Assembly: GCA_034429975.1 (NCBI GenBank)
Contig: DAOUFM010000092.1
Coordinates: 1 to 64,000 of the forward strand
DNA from: UBA6170 sp034429975
Lineage (GTDB): Bacteria > Chloroflexota > Anaerolineae > Anaerolineales > Anaerolineaceae
Length of the DNA: 64,000 nt
Direction of reading: 5' to 3'
In this document: positions 18,494-26,742 of the stretch, piece by piece
How positions within the stretch are numbered: position 1 is the first letter of the stretch
How the letters are laid out: each line of letters opens with the position of its first letter
The notes under the pieces: generated by a model
The model's database searches: none
The model's input: only the letters and a program-made list of their open reading frames with translations
What the model was told of the DNA's origin: nothing
Translations under genes and position numbers: made by a program

Positions 18494-19558
18494 ATGGAAC
18501 TAAAAATTGGTAATAAACTGATTGGAAAAGACCAACCTACTTATTTTATCGCAGATATCGCTGCTAACCATGATGGTAGCCTGGAAAGAGCTAAATATTT
18601 GATTCGGTTGGCTAAAAAAGCCGGTGCGGATGCCGCTAAATTTCAAAATTTTCAAGCAGCAAAAATTGTTTCCGACTTTGGATTTAAGAACCTGGGCGGG
18701 CAGCAATCGCATCAGGCGAATTGGAAAAAAACGGTTTTTGAAGTGTACCAAGATGCTTCCATCCCTTTTGATTGGTCCAAAGAGATTAAGACTGCCTGTG
18801 ATGAGGTTGGGATTGACTATTTTTCATCCCCTTATGATTTTGAGGCAATTGACTACCTGGATCAATATATGCCAGCTTACAAAGTTGGCTCCGGAGAAAT
18901 AGATTGGATTGAAGCCCTGGAACGAATGGCTTCAAAAGGAAAACCGGTTATTTTGGCAACCGGAGCCTCTAATATTGGCGAGGTACAACGTGCTGTTCAT
19001 GCGATTCTCAATATCAATCCGCAGTTGGTTTTAATGCAGTGCAATACAAATTACACTGGCAGTCTCGAGAATTTAAAGTATGTCAATCTCAATGTATTGA
19101 AAACCTACGCACTTATGTTCCCGGATGTGATTTTGGGTCTCTCTGACCATACTCCCGGGCATGCAACTGTTCTGGGTGCCGTTACTCTGGGAGCGCGGGT
19201 GATCGAAAAGCACTTCACTGATGATCGAACCCGCGAAGGACCAGATCATCCCTTCTCGATGGACCCAGAAAGCTGGAGTGAAATGGTCAAACGGACCAGA
19301 GAATTGGAAGCAGCCCTGGGCAGCGCAGATAAGGATATCGCTGAGAATGAAAAGGAAACGGCAGTTATTCAACGCCGTTGTGTTCGGGCAGCCAGAGATC
19401 TAAAAGCAGGTGAGGTGATCACCCGTGAGATGCTGGATGTGCTCAGACCTGCAACAACAGGAGCAGTTAAACCAAATGAAATTGGGAACCTGGTGGGTAC
19501 AAAGGTCATGGTTGACATTCCCTTTGGGAAAGAAATTCGTTGGACGGATGTAAATTAA
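18494..19558 (+). CDS. NeuB-family nonulosonic acid synthase with SAF domain (paralogue 1)
   Basis: The TIM-barrel part (residues 1-285) shows DIAANHDGSLERA, KFQ, YKVGSGEI, LATGAS, GLSDHTPGH and VIEKHF. The last 60 residues form the SAF (antifreeze-like) domain that in NeuB completes the partner subunit's active site. The family condenses phosphoenolpyruvate with a six-carbon sugar to give a nine-carbon 2-keto acid. Two oddities: the family (A/C)EIGxNH motif reads ADIAANH, with Asp for the conserved Glu, and the usual C-x-x-x-YP reads CNTNYTG. Substrate may therefore be unusual. Its neighbours are a dehydratase-reductase pair upstream and an SpsF-like cytidylyltransferase two genes downstream. 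Confidence 0.88.
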   Translation: MELKIGNKLIGKDQPTYFIADIAANHDGSLERAKYLIRLAKKAGADAAKFQNFQAAKIVSDFGFKNLGGQQSHQANWKKTVFEVYQDASIPFDWSKEIKTACDEVGIDYFSSPYDFEAIDYLDQYMPAYKVGSGEIDWIEALERMASKGKPVILATGASNIGEVQRAVHAILNINPQLVLMQCNTNYTGSLENLKYVNLNVLKTYALMFPDVILGLSDHTPGHATVLGAVTLGARVIEKHFTDDRTREGPDHPFSMDPESWSEMVKRTRELEAALGSADKDIAENEKETAVIQRRCVRAARDLKAGEVITREMLDVLRPATTGAVKPNEIGNLVGTKVMVDIPFGKEIRWTDVN

Positions 19559-19572
19559 CGATTTAGGATTCC

Positions 19573-20712
19573 ATGAAGAATCTCAAACGAGTACTCTATT
19601 TCAGTCGTGATTATTCAACCCATGATCATCGTTTTTTGACTTCTTTGTCAGAAACAAATTTTGAGGTGTATTATCTGCGTCTTGAAAATAGAAACGATAT
19701 TTCAGGTTCTTTCACTGACAAAGTGAACATATTGCCTGTTTTGAAGGAAGGGAAACCATTTAATTACACCGGGTTAGCAAAAATCGTTAATATATTACAG
19801 AAGATTTATTCTCAGATAAAACCTGACCTGGTACATGTCGGACCTATCCAATCCTGTGCCTTTCTAGCTGCTCTTTCCGGATTTTCTCCATTGGTCTCGA
19901 TGTCGTGGGGATCTGATTTGTTAGTGGATAGCGAGAAAAATAACTTCATGCGGTGGGCAACAAAATATACGCTGGGGAGATCATCTCTGTTATTAGGAGA
20001 TTGTCAGGTAGTGAAAGAGAAAGCTAAAGAATTCGGTTTTCCGGAAGAAAAAATTATTCTTTTCCCCTGGGGGATTGATTTGAATTTATTTAAACCGGGA
20101 CAGGAGACTTGTTTGCGAGATCGCCTTGGCTGGCAGGACAATTTCGTATTACTTTCCTTGCGATCCTTTGAAAAGATTTATGGTGTGGAGGTTGTTGCCC
20201 GGGCAGTTGTTCGGGTAGTTACGATGGAGCCAAATATACGGTTAATCCTGTTAGGTAAAGGTTCGCTGGAAAATGAAATAAAAGATATTTTCAAACAGTC
20301 AGGGATTATAGACAAAATCTTCTTTGGGGGTTCCATCAATCAATCGGATCTACCTGCAATCTATCAATCTGCCGACTTATATCTAAGCGCTTCTTACAGT
20401 GATGGTTCTTCAGTATCCTTAATGGAGGCGTTAGCCAGTGGGTTGCCGGTGTTGGTCTCAGATATTCCCGGAAACAAGGAATGGATTGAAAATGGGAAAA
20501 ACGGCTGGTTATTCAAATCCGGAGATGAAGAAGATTTGGCCAGAATGATCCTGGAGATTTATAAAACAAAAAGCGATGATCAGAGCATTCGTTTGGCAGC
20601 CAGAATGACAGCTCTTAAGAAAGCCAATTGGGATTTGAATTTCCAGAAATTGCTGAATGCCTACCAGAATGTGCTCCAGCCGAAACCTATGAAAGAAGGG
20701 ATTTCAGGGTAA
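19573..20712 (+). CDS. GT4 family glycosyltransferase
   Basis: GT-B protein of 379 residues. The N-terminal half includes PDLVHVGPIQ and SMSWGSDLL; the linker has FPWGIDLNLF; the C-terminal half has the D-x7-E block SDGSSVSLMEALASGLPVLVSD, again with Asp in the first acidic position. It is a retaining NDP-sugar transferase by family. It separates the first NeuB-like synthase from the SpsF-like cytidylyltransferase, so all three probably work on the same glycan unit. Donor and linkage are unknown. Confidence 0.87.
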   Translation: MKNLKRVLYFSRDYSTHDHRFLTSLSETNFEVYYLRLENRNDISGSFTDKVNILPVLKEGKPFNYTGLAKIVNILQKIYSQIKPDLVHVGPIQSCAFLAALSGFSPLVSMSWGSDLLVDSEKNNFMRWATKYTLGRSSLLLGDCQVVKEKAKEFGFPEEKIILFPWGIDLNLFKPGQETCLRDRLGWQDNFVLLSLRSFEKIYGVEVVARAVVRVVTMEPNIRLILLGKGSLENEIKDIFKQSGIIDKIFFGGSINQSDLPAIYQSADLYLSASYSDGSSVSLMEALASGLPVLVSDIPGNKEWIENGKNGWLFKSGDEEDLARMILEIYKTKSDDQSIRLAARMTALKKANWDLNFQKLLNAYQNVLQPKPMKEGISG

Positions 20713-20718
20713 CCCTGA

Positions 20719-21507
20719 ATGTTTTCTATGAGCCAACCAGTAAAAGTTGTTGCAATTATTCAGGCACGCATGACTTCCAGCCGGTTACCCGGTAAAGTAC
20801 TGAAAGAGATTGCTAGCTTTCCGATGCTTTATCATGTGGTTAATCGGGTAATGGCTGCAAAAAAGGTCGATGAAGTTGTTGTAGCAACCACCAAGGACGC
20901 TGCAGATGATTTAATCCTTAAATTTTGTCTTCAAAACAATTACAACTGCTTTCGGGGGAATTCCTATGATGTTTTAGATCGTTATTTTCAGGCTGCGGTA
21001 CAAACGGAAGCTGACGTGATTGTTCGAATCACATCTGATTGTCCTCTGATGGATTCAGCCATGATTGATATGCTTGTTGATACTTTTCTTTCATCTGATG
21101 TCGACTTTTTGACAAACCGTTTACCACCACCATGGAAACGAACTTACCCGATTGGTTTAGATGTTGAAATTGTCAGGTTTTCAGGCCTGGAAAGAGCCTG
21201 GAGAGAGGCACAGTCACCCTTTGAACGGGAGCATGTGATGCCTTATTTCTACGATAAACCTGGACGTTTCAAAATTCAGGTAGTTGATCATGATCCTGAT
21301 TTTGGAGAAAAAAGATTAACCGTTGATACTCCAGAAGATTTTGAATTGATCAGCAGGTTATTTAACCTGTTTCATCCTAGAATTGATTTCTCCTGGTTGG
21401 AAGCAATTGAGCAACTTCAAAAGCACCCTGAAATTGAAAAAATTAATCAGGGAGTAACAGCAAAAAATATGGCTGAGACTGATAAGCGTTTTGGAGGATT
21501 AAAATAA
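20719..21507 (+). CDS. SpsF/PseF-like cytidylyltransferase (activator 1 of 3)
   Basis: The 262-residue protein starts with AIIQARMTSSRLPGKVL, the nucleotide-binding loop of SpsF-type NTP transferases, and continues with VVVATTKDAADD, RITSDCPLMD and a C-terminal KRLTVDTPEDF. SpsF and its relatives occur with SpsE (NeuB-like) in spore-coat and pseudaminate-type loci and are taken to make CMP-linked sugar acids. Here it lies two genes after the SAF-containing NeuB homologue, so the pair plausibly makes and activates one acid sugar. A second ATG three codons in is an alternative start. Confidence 0.82.
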   Translation: MFSMSQPVKVVAIIQARMTSSRLPGKVLKEIASFPMLYHVVNRVMAAKKVDEVVVATTKDAADDLILKFCLQNNYNCFRGNSYDVLDRYFQAAVQTEADVIVRITSDCPLMDSAMIDMLVDTFLSSDVDFLTNRLPPPWKRTYPIGLDVEIVRFSGLERAWREAQSPFEREHVMPYFYDKPGRFKIQVVDHDPDFGEKRLTVDTPEDFELISRLFNLFHPRIDFSWLEAIEQLQKHPEIEKINQGVTAKNMAETDKRFGGLK

Positions 21508-21512
21508 TTGCG

Positions 21513-22448
21513 ATGATTGATTCTAAATTAACCATTTTTACAGCTCCAAAACCGTTTGTTGACCCCCATATTTCGGTTATTCAATATAATGCAGTCCGAT
21601 CCTGGAAAGCTTTGGGTTCAGATGTCTCAATTATTTTGATTGGGAATGAACCAGGGATTGAATCTGTTGCCAAAGAATTAAACCTTGCTTATCAACCCAA
21701 TGTGACCCGAAATGATCAGGGCACCCCGCTAATTTCTTCAATTTTTCAATTAGGGAGAACTTACAACGCCAGCCCTTTATTGGCGTATGTTAATGCAGAT
21801 ATTATCCTTTTCAATGATTTCCTGGAGACATCCACCCAGATAGCGAAAACATTTCCTGAATTCCTGCTGGTAGGTCAGCGCTGGGATATGGATATCAAAG
21901 AAAGAATTGATTTTAAAAATGGCTGGGATATAAATCTAAAAAAGGAATGTGCAAAAACCGGGAAATTACATCCACGAGGGGGCAGTGATTATTTCGTTTA
22001 TCCCAGAGCTTGTTTTTCAGAAGTTCCTGACTTTGCGGTTGGTAGAGCTGGCTGGGATAACTGGATGTTCTATCAGGCGCGACTGAAAAATTGGGCTTGT
22101 ATTGATACCTCCAAAAGCATTCAGATCATCCATCAAAACCACGACTATTCCCATTTACCAGGTGGGCAACCGCATTACCGATTACCAGAAACGAATGAAA
22201 ATGTACGACTGGCGGGTGGTAGAAGAACAATTTTCACTTTGCTGGATGTCAATTATGAAAGCACTGGAGAGAAAGTGATCAAATACCCGTGGAACTGGGA
22301 GAAAATTTGGCGGGAAGTGGAAATTTTCCCTCTGATTACTCTCAAGTCAAAACAACTTGCTCAAATATTTTTCGCAATTTTTCATCCTAAACGGGCTTAT
22401 ATTGAATTCAGAAAGTGGTTAGCCAACCGGGATAACAAAGGTAGGTAA
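21513..22448 (+). CDS. Putative GT-A-like glycosyltransferase, unrecognised family
   Basis: I do not recognise the family. The 311-residue product begins LTIFTAPKPFV, then shows an AYVNADIILFNDFL segment near residue 90, which resembles the acidic metal site at the end of a GT-A strand, and later PRGGSDYFVYPR and GRAGWDNWM, which look like substrate-pocket motifs (a WD pair near residue 180). The C-terminus carries a basic amphipathic tail (PKRAYIEFRKWLANR). Location between an SpsF-like activator and a GT2 supports a sugar transferase role. Confidence 0.6.
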   Translation: MIDSKLTIFTAPKPFVDPHISVIQYNAVRSWKALGSDVSIILIGNEPGIESVAKELNLAYQPNVTRNDQGTPLISSIFQLGRTYNASPLLAYVNADIILFNDFLETSTQIAKTFPEFLLVGQRWDMDIKERIDFKNGWDINLKKECAKTGKLHPRGGSDYFVYPRACFSEVPDFAVGRAGWDNWMFYQARLKNWACIDTSKSIQIIHQNHDYSHLPGGQPHYRLPETNENVRLAGGRRTIFTLLDVNYESTGEKVIKYPWNWEKIWREVEIFPLITLKSKQLAQIFFAIFHPKRAYIEFRKWLANRDNKGR

Positions 22449-22452
22449 AATC

Positions 22453-23403
22453 ATGCGTAAAGGTCAAAACCCAGCGAAATTTGTTAACTCAGTGGCAAAA
22501 CCAGCCAACATCACTGTGGCAGTTCTAAGCTATATACCTTACTTGAGTGGTTTTTATGCAGATGCATTAAATGTTTTAGATGCTTGCTTATCCAGTATTC
22601 GCACAGAAACGAAACTGGAATATGATTTATTGGTATTTGACAATGGAAGTTGCTCAGAAGTTCAGGATTATCTCTTAGCTGAACAACGCGAAGGCCGGAT
22701 CCAATTTTTGTTCCTTTCCGAAAAAAATCTTGGTAAGGGAGGTGCCTGGAATATTATTTTTGAAACTGCACCCGGAGATGTCATTGCTTATGCTGATAGC
22801 GATGTTTTTTTCCACACTGATTGGTTATCTAAAAGTAAAGATGTGTTGGATATTTATCCCAATGTAGGGATGGTGACGGCGCGACCTTTCATTACCAAAA
22901 AAGAATTCATCACCAACACCATAAAATGGGCGAATGAAAATAATCGGGTAGAAATTGAGAGCGGTAAATATGTTCCCTGGGAAGTTTTCGCCGAATTTAA
23001 TCTTAGCTTGGGTCAGGATATCAATGATATTCGGGCAGATTATGAAGCGAATGACATTGAAAAAATTCAATATCAAGGGCTTATTGCATTCGCAGGCGCT
23101 TCCCATTGGCAATTTCTAACAAGAAAGGAAGTCATCAGGAAATTTTTGCCCTTCGATATGGATCGCCCGATGGGACAGGTGAAACAATTGGATCAAAGGA
23201 TGAATGAAGCCGGTTTCCTGCGCTTAATGACCTCAGAGGTGTTGGCTGATAATATGAGTAACACCCTTGAAAAAATGGAGGTTCTGCAAGCGGAGCGGAA
23301 AGATCGAACAAAAAAGTCATATGCGATTCTGGATTTCCCTGTGATCAAACGCCTTTTGTTATTTATTCACCATAGAATATTTTTGGCGTATTATGATCGT
23401 TAA
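22453..23403 (+). CDS. GT2 family glycosyltransferase
   Basis: The 316-residue GT-A protein has a divergent N-terminus (AVLSYIPYLSGFY) followed by YDLLVFDNGSCSEVQ, a glycine-rich KNLGKGGAWN loop and the metal site YADSDVFF (D-x-D near residue 118). The segment GASHWQFLTRKEV corresponds to the acceptor side. It is an inverting NDP-sugar transferase by family; specificity is unknown. It starts four bases after its upstream neighbour, so both lie on one transcript. Confidence 0.85.
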   Translation: MRKGQNPAKFVNSVAKPANITVAVLSYIPYLSGFYADALNVLDACLSSIRTETKLEYDLLVFDNGSCSEVQDYLLAEQREGRIQFLFLSEKNLGKGGAWNIIFETAPGDVIAYADSDVFFHTDWLSKSKDVLDIYPNVGMVTARPFITKKEFITNTIKWANENNRVEIESGKYVPWEVFAEFNLSLGQDINDIRADYEANDIEKIQYQGLIAFAGASHWQFLTRKEVIRKFLPFDMDRPMGQVKQLDQRMNEAGFLRLMTSEVLADNMSNTLEKMEVLQAERKDRTKKSYAILDFPVIKRLLLFIHHRIFLAYYDR

Positions 23404-23423
23404 AGCACTTTAGGAGTAACTGC

Positions 23424-24878
23424 ATGACTTCACAAACAGTCTTCATTTCAGCAGATCATGGGTTGGCAATCGTTTATTTTCTGCAATCCGACGTGGTGAA
23501 AACCTTATTGTCAAAAGGAGTTCGAATAGTCTTTTTGACCGATGATGCCTTGTTAAAACAGATCGAAGAAAAATTTGGACAGCCTGGAATTGTTTTTGAA
23601 GGTTTACGGCTGAATCAAGCCAAAAAATACAGTGAACAGAAGGACCCTTTAATTCAATATTGGTTGCATCACTTACGCCGGTTTGGAGCCTCCAAAAAAA
23701 TTAATACAGCTGCCCTGGATAGCCAAATTCCACAAGTCGAATTTGAGGCAAAAGGGAAAAGAAAACTGATCTTGCCATTTATTCGGTTTACTTTATTCCT
23801 CATGCGCCATTTTCAAGGAGTTCGAAAATTTGTTTACCGCCAGCAGCTCAAATACTCCCCGGCTATTTATGCAGACTTATTTGCCCAATACAAACCAGAC
23901 CTGGTAGTAGCCAGTTCTCCCGGTTGGCGATTTGATCGTTATCTGCTAAGAGAAGCTGCCCAGCTAGGAATCCCGACGGCGGCAGTGGTAGTTGGCTGGG
24001 ATAACCCCAGTAGTTACAGTATTTCTGGCGCCCCGATCGATTGGATCAATTGCTGGTCAGAAATCCAGAAAGAGGAATTGATTGATGGTTCTGATTGGGT
24101 TCCTGGACAGATCCACGTTGGTGGAATTCCTACTTATGATGGCTATTATAAAAAATCCTGGTTGCTATCTAAAGATGAATACTACGCAATTCATCATCTG
24201 AACCCTAATCGAAAATTAATTTCTTACGCCTGCAGTTTTGTTACTTTTTCACCAAATATCGAAAATATTAAGACGTTAGTAGATTTGATTGAAAATGACC
24301 AGTTAATCGAACCAGCTCAATTATTAATTCGCCTGCATCCCAACCATTTCCTGGATGACCCTCATTTTCGGGGAGAACAGGAAGAAATTAGAAAGTTAAC
24401 CAGAGAAAACAAATATATTCACATGGTTGAACCGGTTCCTTTGGGTGGCGAATTAGGCTATTATTCCGGAGAAGATATGCCCGAGAAAACATCAATGATG
24501 GCGTATTCGGATGTTTTTACTACAGTTTATTCAACTATGGTCGTGGAAGCTGCGATTCATAACCAACCCATTGTAAGCATTTGTATCGATGTGCCGGGTG
24601 GTTGGAATGATCCTGACAAATATTCGCTCTCATTAAGGGAGATTGGCGAATGGCCTACGCATTTGCGTTTTCGCACGGCGAATGCTGGTCAGGTAGCTTT
24701 TGATAAGCAAGCAGTGAAAGCAGCGTTGAATAAGGCTCTACAAAACCCCCATTTTCAAGAGGAAAACCGCCTGAAATTTGTTCAGGAAGAAATTTCTTTT
24801 ACGGATGCCAGTTCAGGTAGGCGGGTAGCAGATTATATCTACTCGAAAATTGGGAAACATTTCAATAAGGTAGGTTAA
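23424..24878 (+). CDS. HP-motif glycosyltransferase-like protein (2 of 3)
   Basis: This 484-residue GT-B-like protein has LLIRLHPNHF near residue 297 and, further on, TTVYSTMVVEAAIHNQPIVSI, the same His-Pro and S/T-x-x-x-E arrangement as the proteins encoded at 14046 and 28862, although the N-terminal halves are dissimilar. The middle has VVGWDNPSSYSISGAP, a motif seen in CDP-glycerol-transferase-like capsule proteins. A clear AGGAG site precedes the ATG. It stands between the SpsF-like and the NeuA-KdsC-type activators, so a CMP-activated acid sugar is a candidate donor; this is inference. Confidence 0.62.
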   Translation: MTSQTVFISADHGLAIVYFLQSDVVKTLLSKGVRIVFLTDDALLKQIEEKFGQPGIVFEGLRLNQAKKYSEQKDPLIQYWLHHLRRFGASKKINTAALDSQIPQVEFEAKGKRKLILPFIRFTLFLMRHFQGVRKFVYRQQLKYSPAIYADLFAQYKPDLVVASSPGWRFDRYLLREAAQLGIPTAAVVVGWDNPSSYSISGAPIDWINCWSEIQKEELIDGSDWVPGQIHVGGIPTYDGYYKKSWLLSKDEYYAIHHLNPNRKLISYACSFVTFSPNIENIKTLVDLIENDQLIEPAQLLIRLHPNHFLDDPHFRGEQEEIRKLTRENKYIHMVEPVPLGGELGYYSGEDMPEKTSMMAYSDVFTTVYSTMVVEAAIHNQPIVSICIDVPGGWNDPDKYSLSLREIGEWPTHLRFRTANAGQVAFDKQAVKAALNKALQNPHFQEENRLKFVQEEISFTDASSGRRVADYIYSKIGKHFNKVG

Positions 24879-24880
24879 CA

Positions 24881-25873
24881 ATGCGATTTCTGATTACAGG
24901 GTTTGGTTCAATTGGTCGACGACATTTTCGAAATCTCCTTGCTTTAGGAGAGCATGATATTATTCTGTATCGCTCTCAAAAAAGCACTTTGGATACCGAC
25001 GAATTAAAAGGCTTTATCGTCGAGACGAATTACGAAAAAGCATTATCCCATAAACCTGATGCTGTTATTATTTCCAACCCAACTGCTCTACATTTGGATG
25101 TAGCGATCCCGGCAGCAATACAAGGCTGTCACCTTTTTTTTGAAAAACCAATTTCCGATTCGGAAGATAGAATCCCGGAATTAAAAAAAGCACTTCAAAT
25201 TGGCAAAGGAAAAGCAGTGACCGGGTTTCAATACCGCTTTCACCCAGGGTTACAACAAGTTAAGGACTGGATTGAAGGCGGTGTAATTGGAAATGTCGTT
25301 TCTGCGCGCGCACATTGGGGAGAATATTTGCCCGGCTGGCACCCGTGGGAGGATTATCGCCAGAGTTATAGTGCTCGTAAAGACTTGGGTGGCGGTGTGA
25401 TTCTGACCCTTTGCCACCCTATCGATTATTTTCGCTGGATGTTTGGAGAAATTCAGGCAGTTTTTGGTACCTATCGAACCATTCCGGAATTGAAAATTGA
25501 TACAGAAGGGGTAGCAGATATTCAACTGGATTTTGATGGCGTCCTGGGTTATGTGCACTTAAATTATATACAAAGGCCTGGAAAACATGTGATAGAAATT
25601 ATTGGAGATTCAGGTACAATAACCTGGGATAATAAAGATGGGATTGCCAAGTGTTATTCTGCATTAAATGATGAAATGCTCGAGTTTATCCCCCCCTCTG
25701 ATTTTGAAAGAAACACGCTATTCCTGGCGGAAATGAAAAATTTCATTGACACGATAAATGAAAAAGCAGAACCAATGTGTACCCTGGATGATGGTCTTCA
25801 AATTCAGAAAATTATCTCCGCAATCTATCAAAGTCAGATAGAAAATCGTCGCATTCAGGTTACTGCGAGTTAA
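24881..25873 (+). CDS. Gfo/Idh/MocA family oxidoreductase
   Basis: The N-terminus GFGSIGRRHFRNL is a dinucleotide-binding loop, followed by ISNPTALHLDVA and the catalytic-loop Lys in FFEKPIS (EKP, residues about 89-91). The C-terminal half has the alpha/beta domain with GGGVILTLCHPIDYF, where the His is in the position of the family's active-site His. These enzymes oxidise or reduce sugars with NAD(P). It opens a four-gene block (oxidoreductase, SDR, NeuA-KdsC fusion, SAF-less NeuB) that looks like one pathway for a second acid sugar. Confidence 0.88.
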   Translation: MRFLITGFGSIGRRHFRNLLALGEHDIILYRSQKSTLDTDELKGFIVETNYEKALSHKPDAVIISNPTALHLDVAIPAAIQGCHLFFEKPISDSEDRIPELKKALQIGKGKAVTGFQYRFHPGLQQVKDWIEGGVIGNVVSARAHWGEYLPGWHPWEDYRQSYSARKDLGGGVILTLCHPIDYFRWMFGEIQAVFGTYRTIPELKIDTEGVADIQLDFDGVLGYVHLNYIQRPGKHVIEIIGDSGTITWDNKDGIAKCYSALNDEMLEFIPPSDFERNTLFLAEMKNFIDTINEKAEPMCTLDDGLQIQKIISAIYQSQIENRRIQVTAS

Positions 25874-25920
25874 TAAAATTGCTTTAATCAAGTCTGTGGT
25901 CAACCTTAAAGGATAAGAGA

Positions 25921-26742
25921 ATGAGTAATATTTTTGAAAAATTCAGTATGAGAGACAAAGCAGCCATTGTCACTGGGGGGGCAGGGTTATTAGGACGACA
26001 ATTTTCCAAAACGCTGGCAGAAGCGGGCGCTGGGGTGGTGGTGGCTGATCTTTTCTTTGAAAAAGCGGAAGAGGTTGCACAAGGATTGCGTTCCTCTGGT
26101 TTACAAGCTATTGCCGTCCAGGTGGATATAACTGATAAAAGCTCCGTTGAAAATATGGTTGCAACAACAGTTCAAGAATTTGGCAGCCTCAATGCTATCG
26201 TAAATAGTGCGGCAATGGATCCGAAATTTGATAGTGAACATGCCGGTCAGCACAACAATAATTTTGAAGATTATCCGGTGGAAATGTTTCGCTCTGCCTT
26301 GGATGTAAACCTAGTAGGGATGTTTCTTTGTTCTCAGGCAGCAGCTAAAGCCATGTTGCCCCATAACAAAGGCTCCATTATCAATATTTGCTCAACTTAT
26401 GGACTGGTTGGACCGGATCAACGTCTATATGAACGCGCAGGTCAACCAAAACAATTTAAACCAGTTTTTTACACTGTATCCAAGGCTGGCGTTTTGGGCT
26501 TTACCAAATATCTGGCGACTTATTATCGTGGCACGCAGATTCGAGTAAACGCCTTAACACCGGGGGGTGTTTACAATAACCATGATGAAATTTTCACTGA
26601 ACGCTATTCAGCCAAAACTGTTTTAGGAAGAATGGCTGATCAGGACGAAATGAATGGCGCCTGCCTATTCCTGGCTTCAGATGCCTCATCTTACATGACA
26701 GGCGCTAATCTGGTGGTAGATGGAGGCTGGACAGCATGGTAG
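25921..26742 (+). CDS. Short-chain dehydrogenase/reductase (PtmA-like)
   Basis: Classical SDR of 273 residues: TGGAGLLGRQF at the NAD(P) site, NSAAMDPKF, INICSTYGLVGPDQRLYE with the catalytic Ser, and YTVSKAG with Tyr and Lys. The STYG-x-x-x-P-x-x-x-x-YE pattern and the long insertion before the Tyr resemble PtmA, an SDR of the Campylobacter legionaminic acid locus, as I remember it. It overlaps the NeuA-KdsC fusion by 7 bases, which ties it to that pathway. The substrate is unknown. Confidence 0.82.
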   Translation: MSNIFEKFSMRDKAAIVTGGAGLLGRQFSKTLAEAGAGVVVADLFFEKAEEVAQGLRSSGLQAIAVQVDITDKSSVENMVATTVQEFGSLNAIVNSAAMDPKFDSEHAGQHNNNFEDYPVEMFRSALDVNLVGMFLCSQAAAKAMLPHNKGSIINICSTYGLVGPDQRLYERAGQPKQFKPVFYTVSKAGVLGFTKYLATYYRGTQIRVNALTPGGVYNNHDEIFTERYSAKTVLGRMADQDEMNGACLFLASDASSYMTGANLVVDGGWTAW

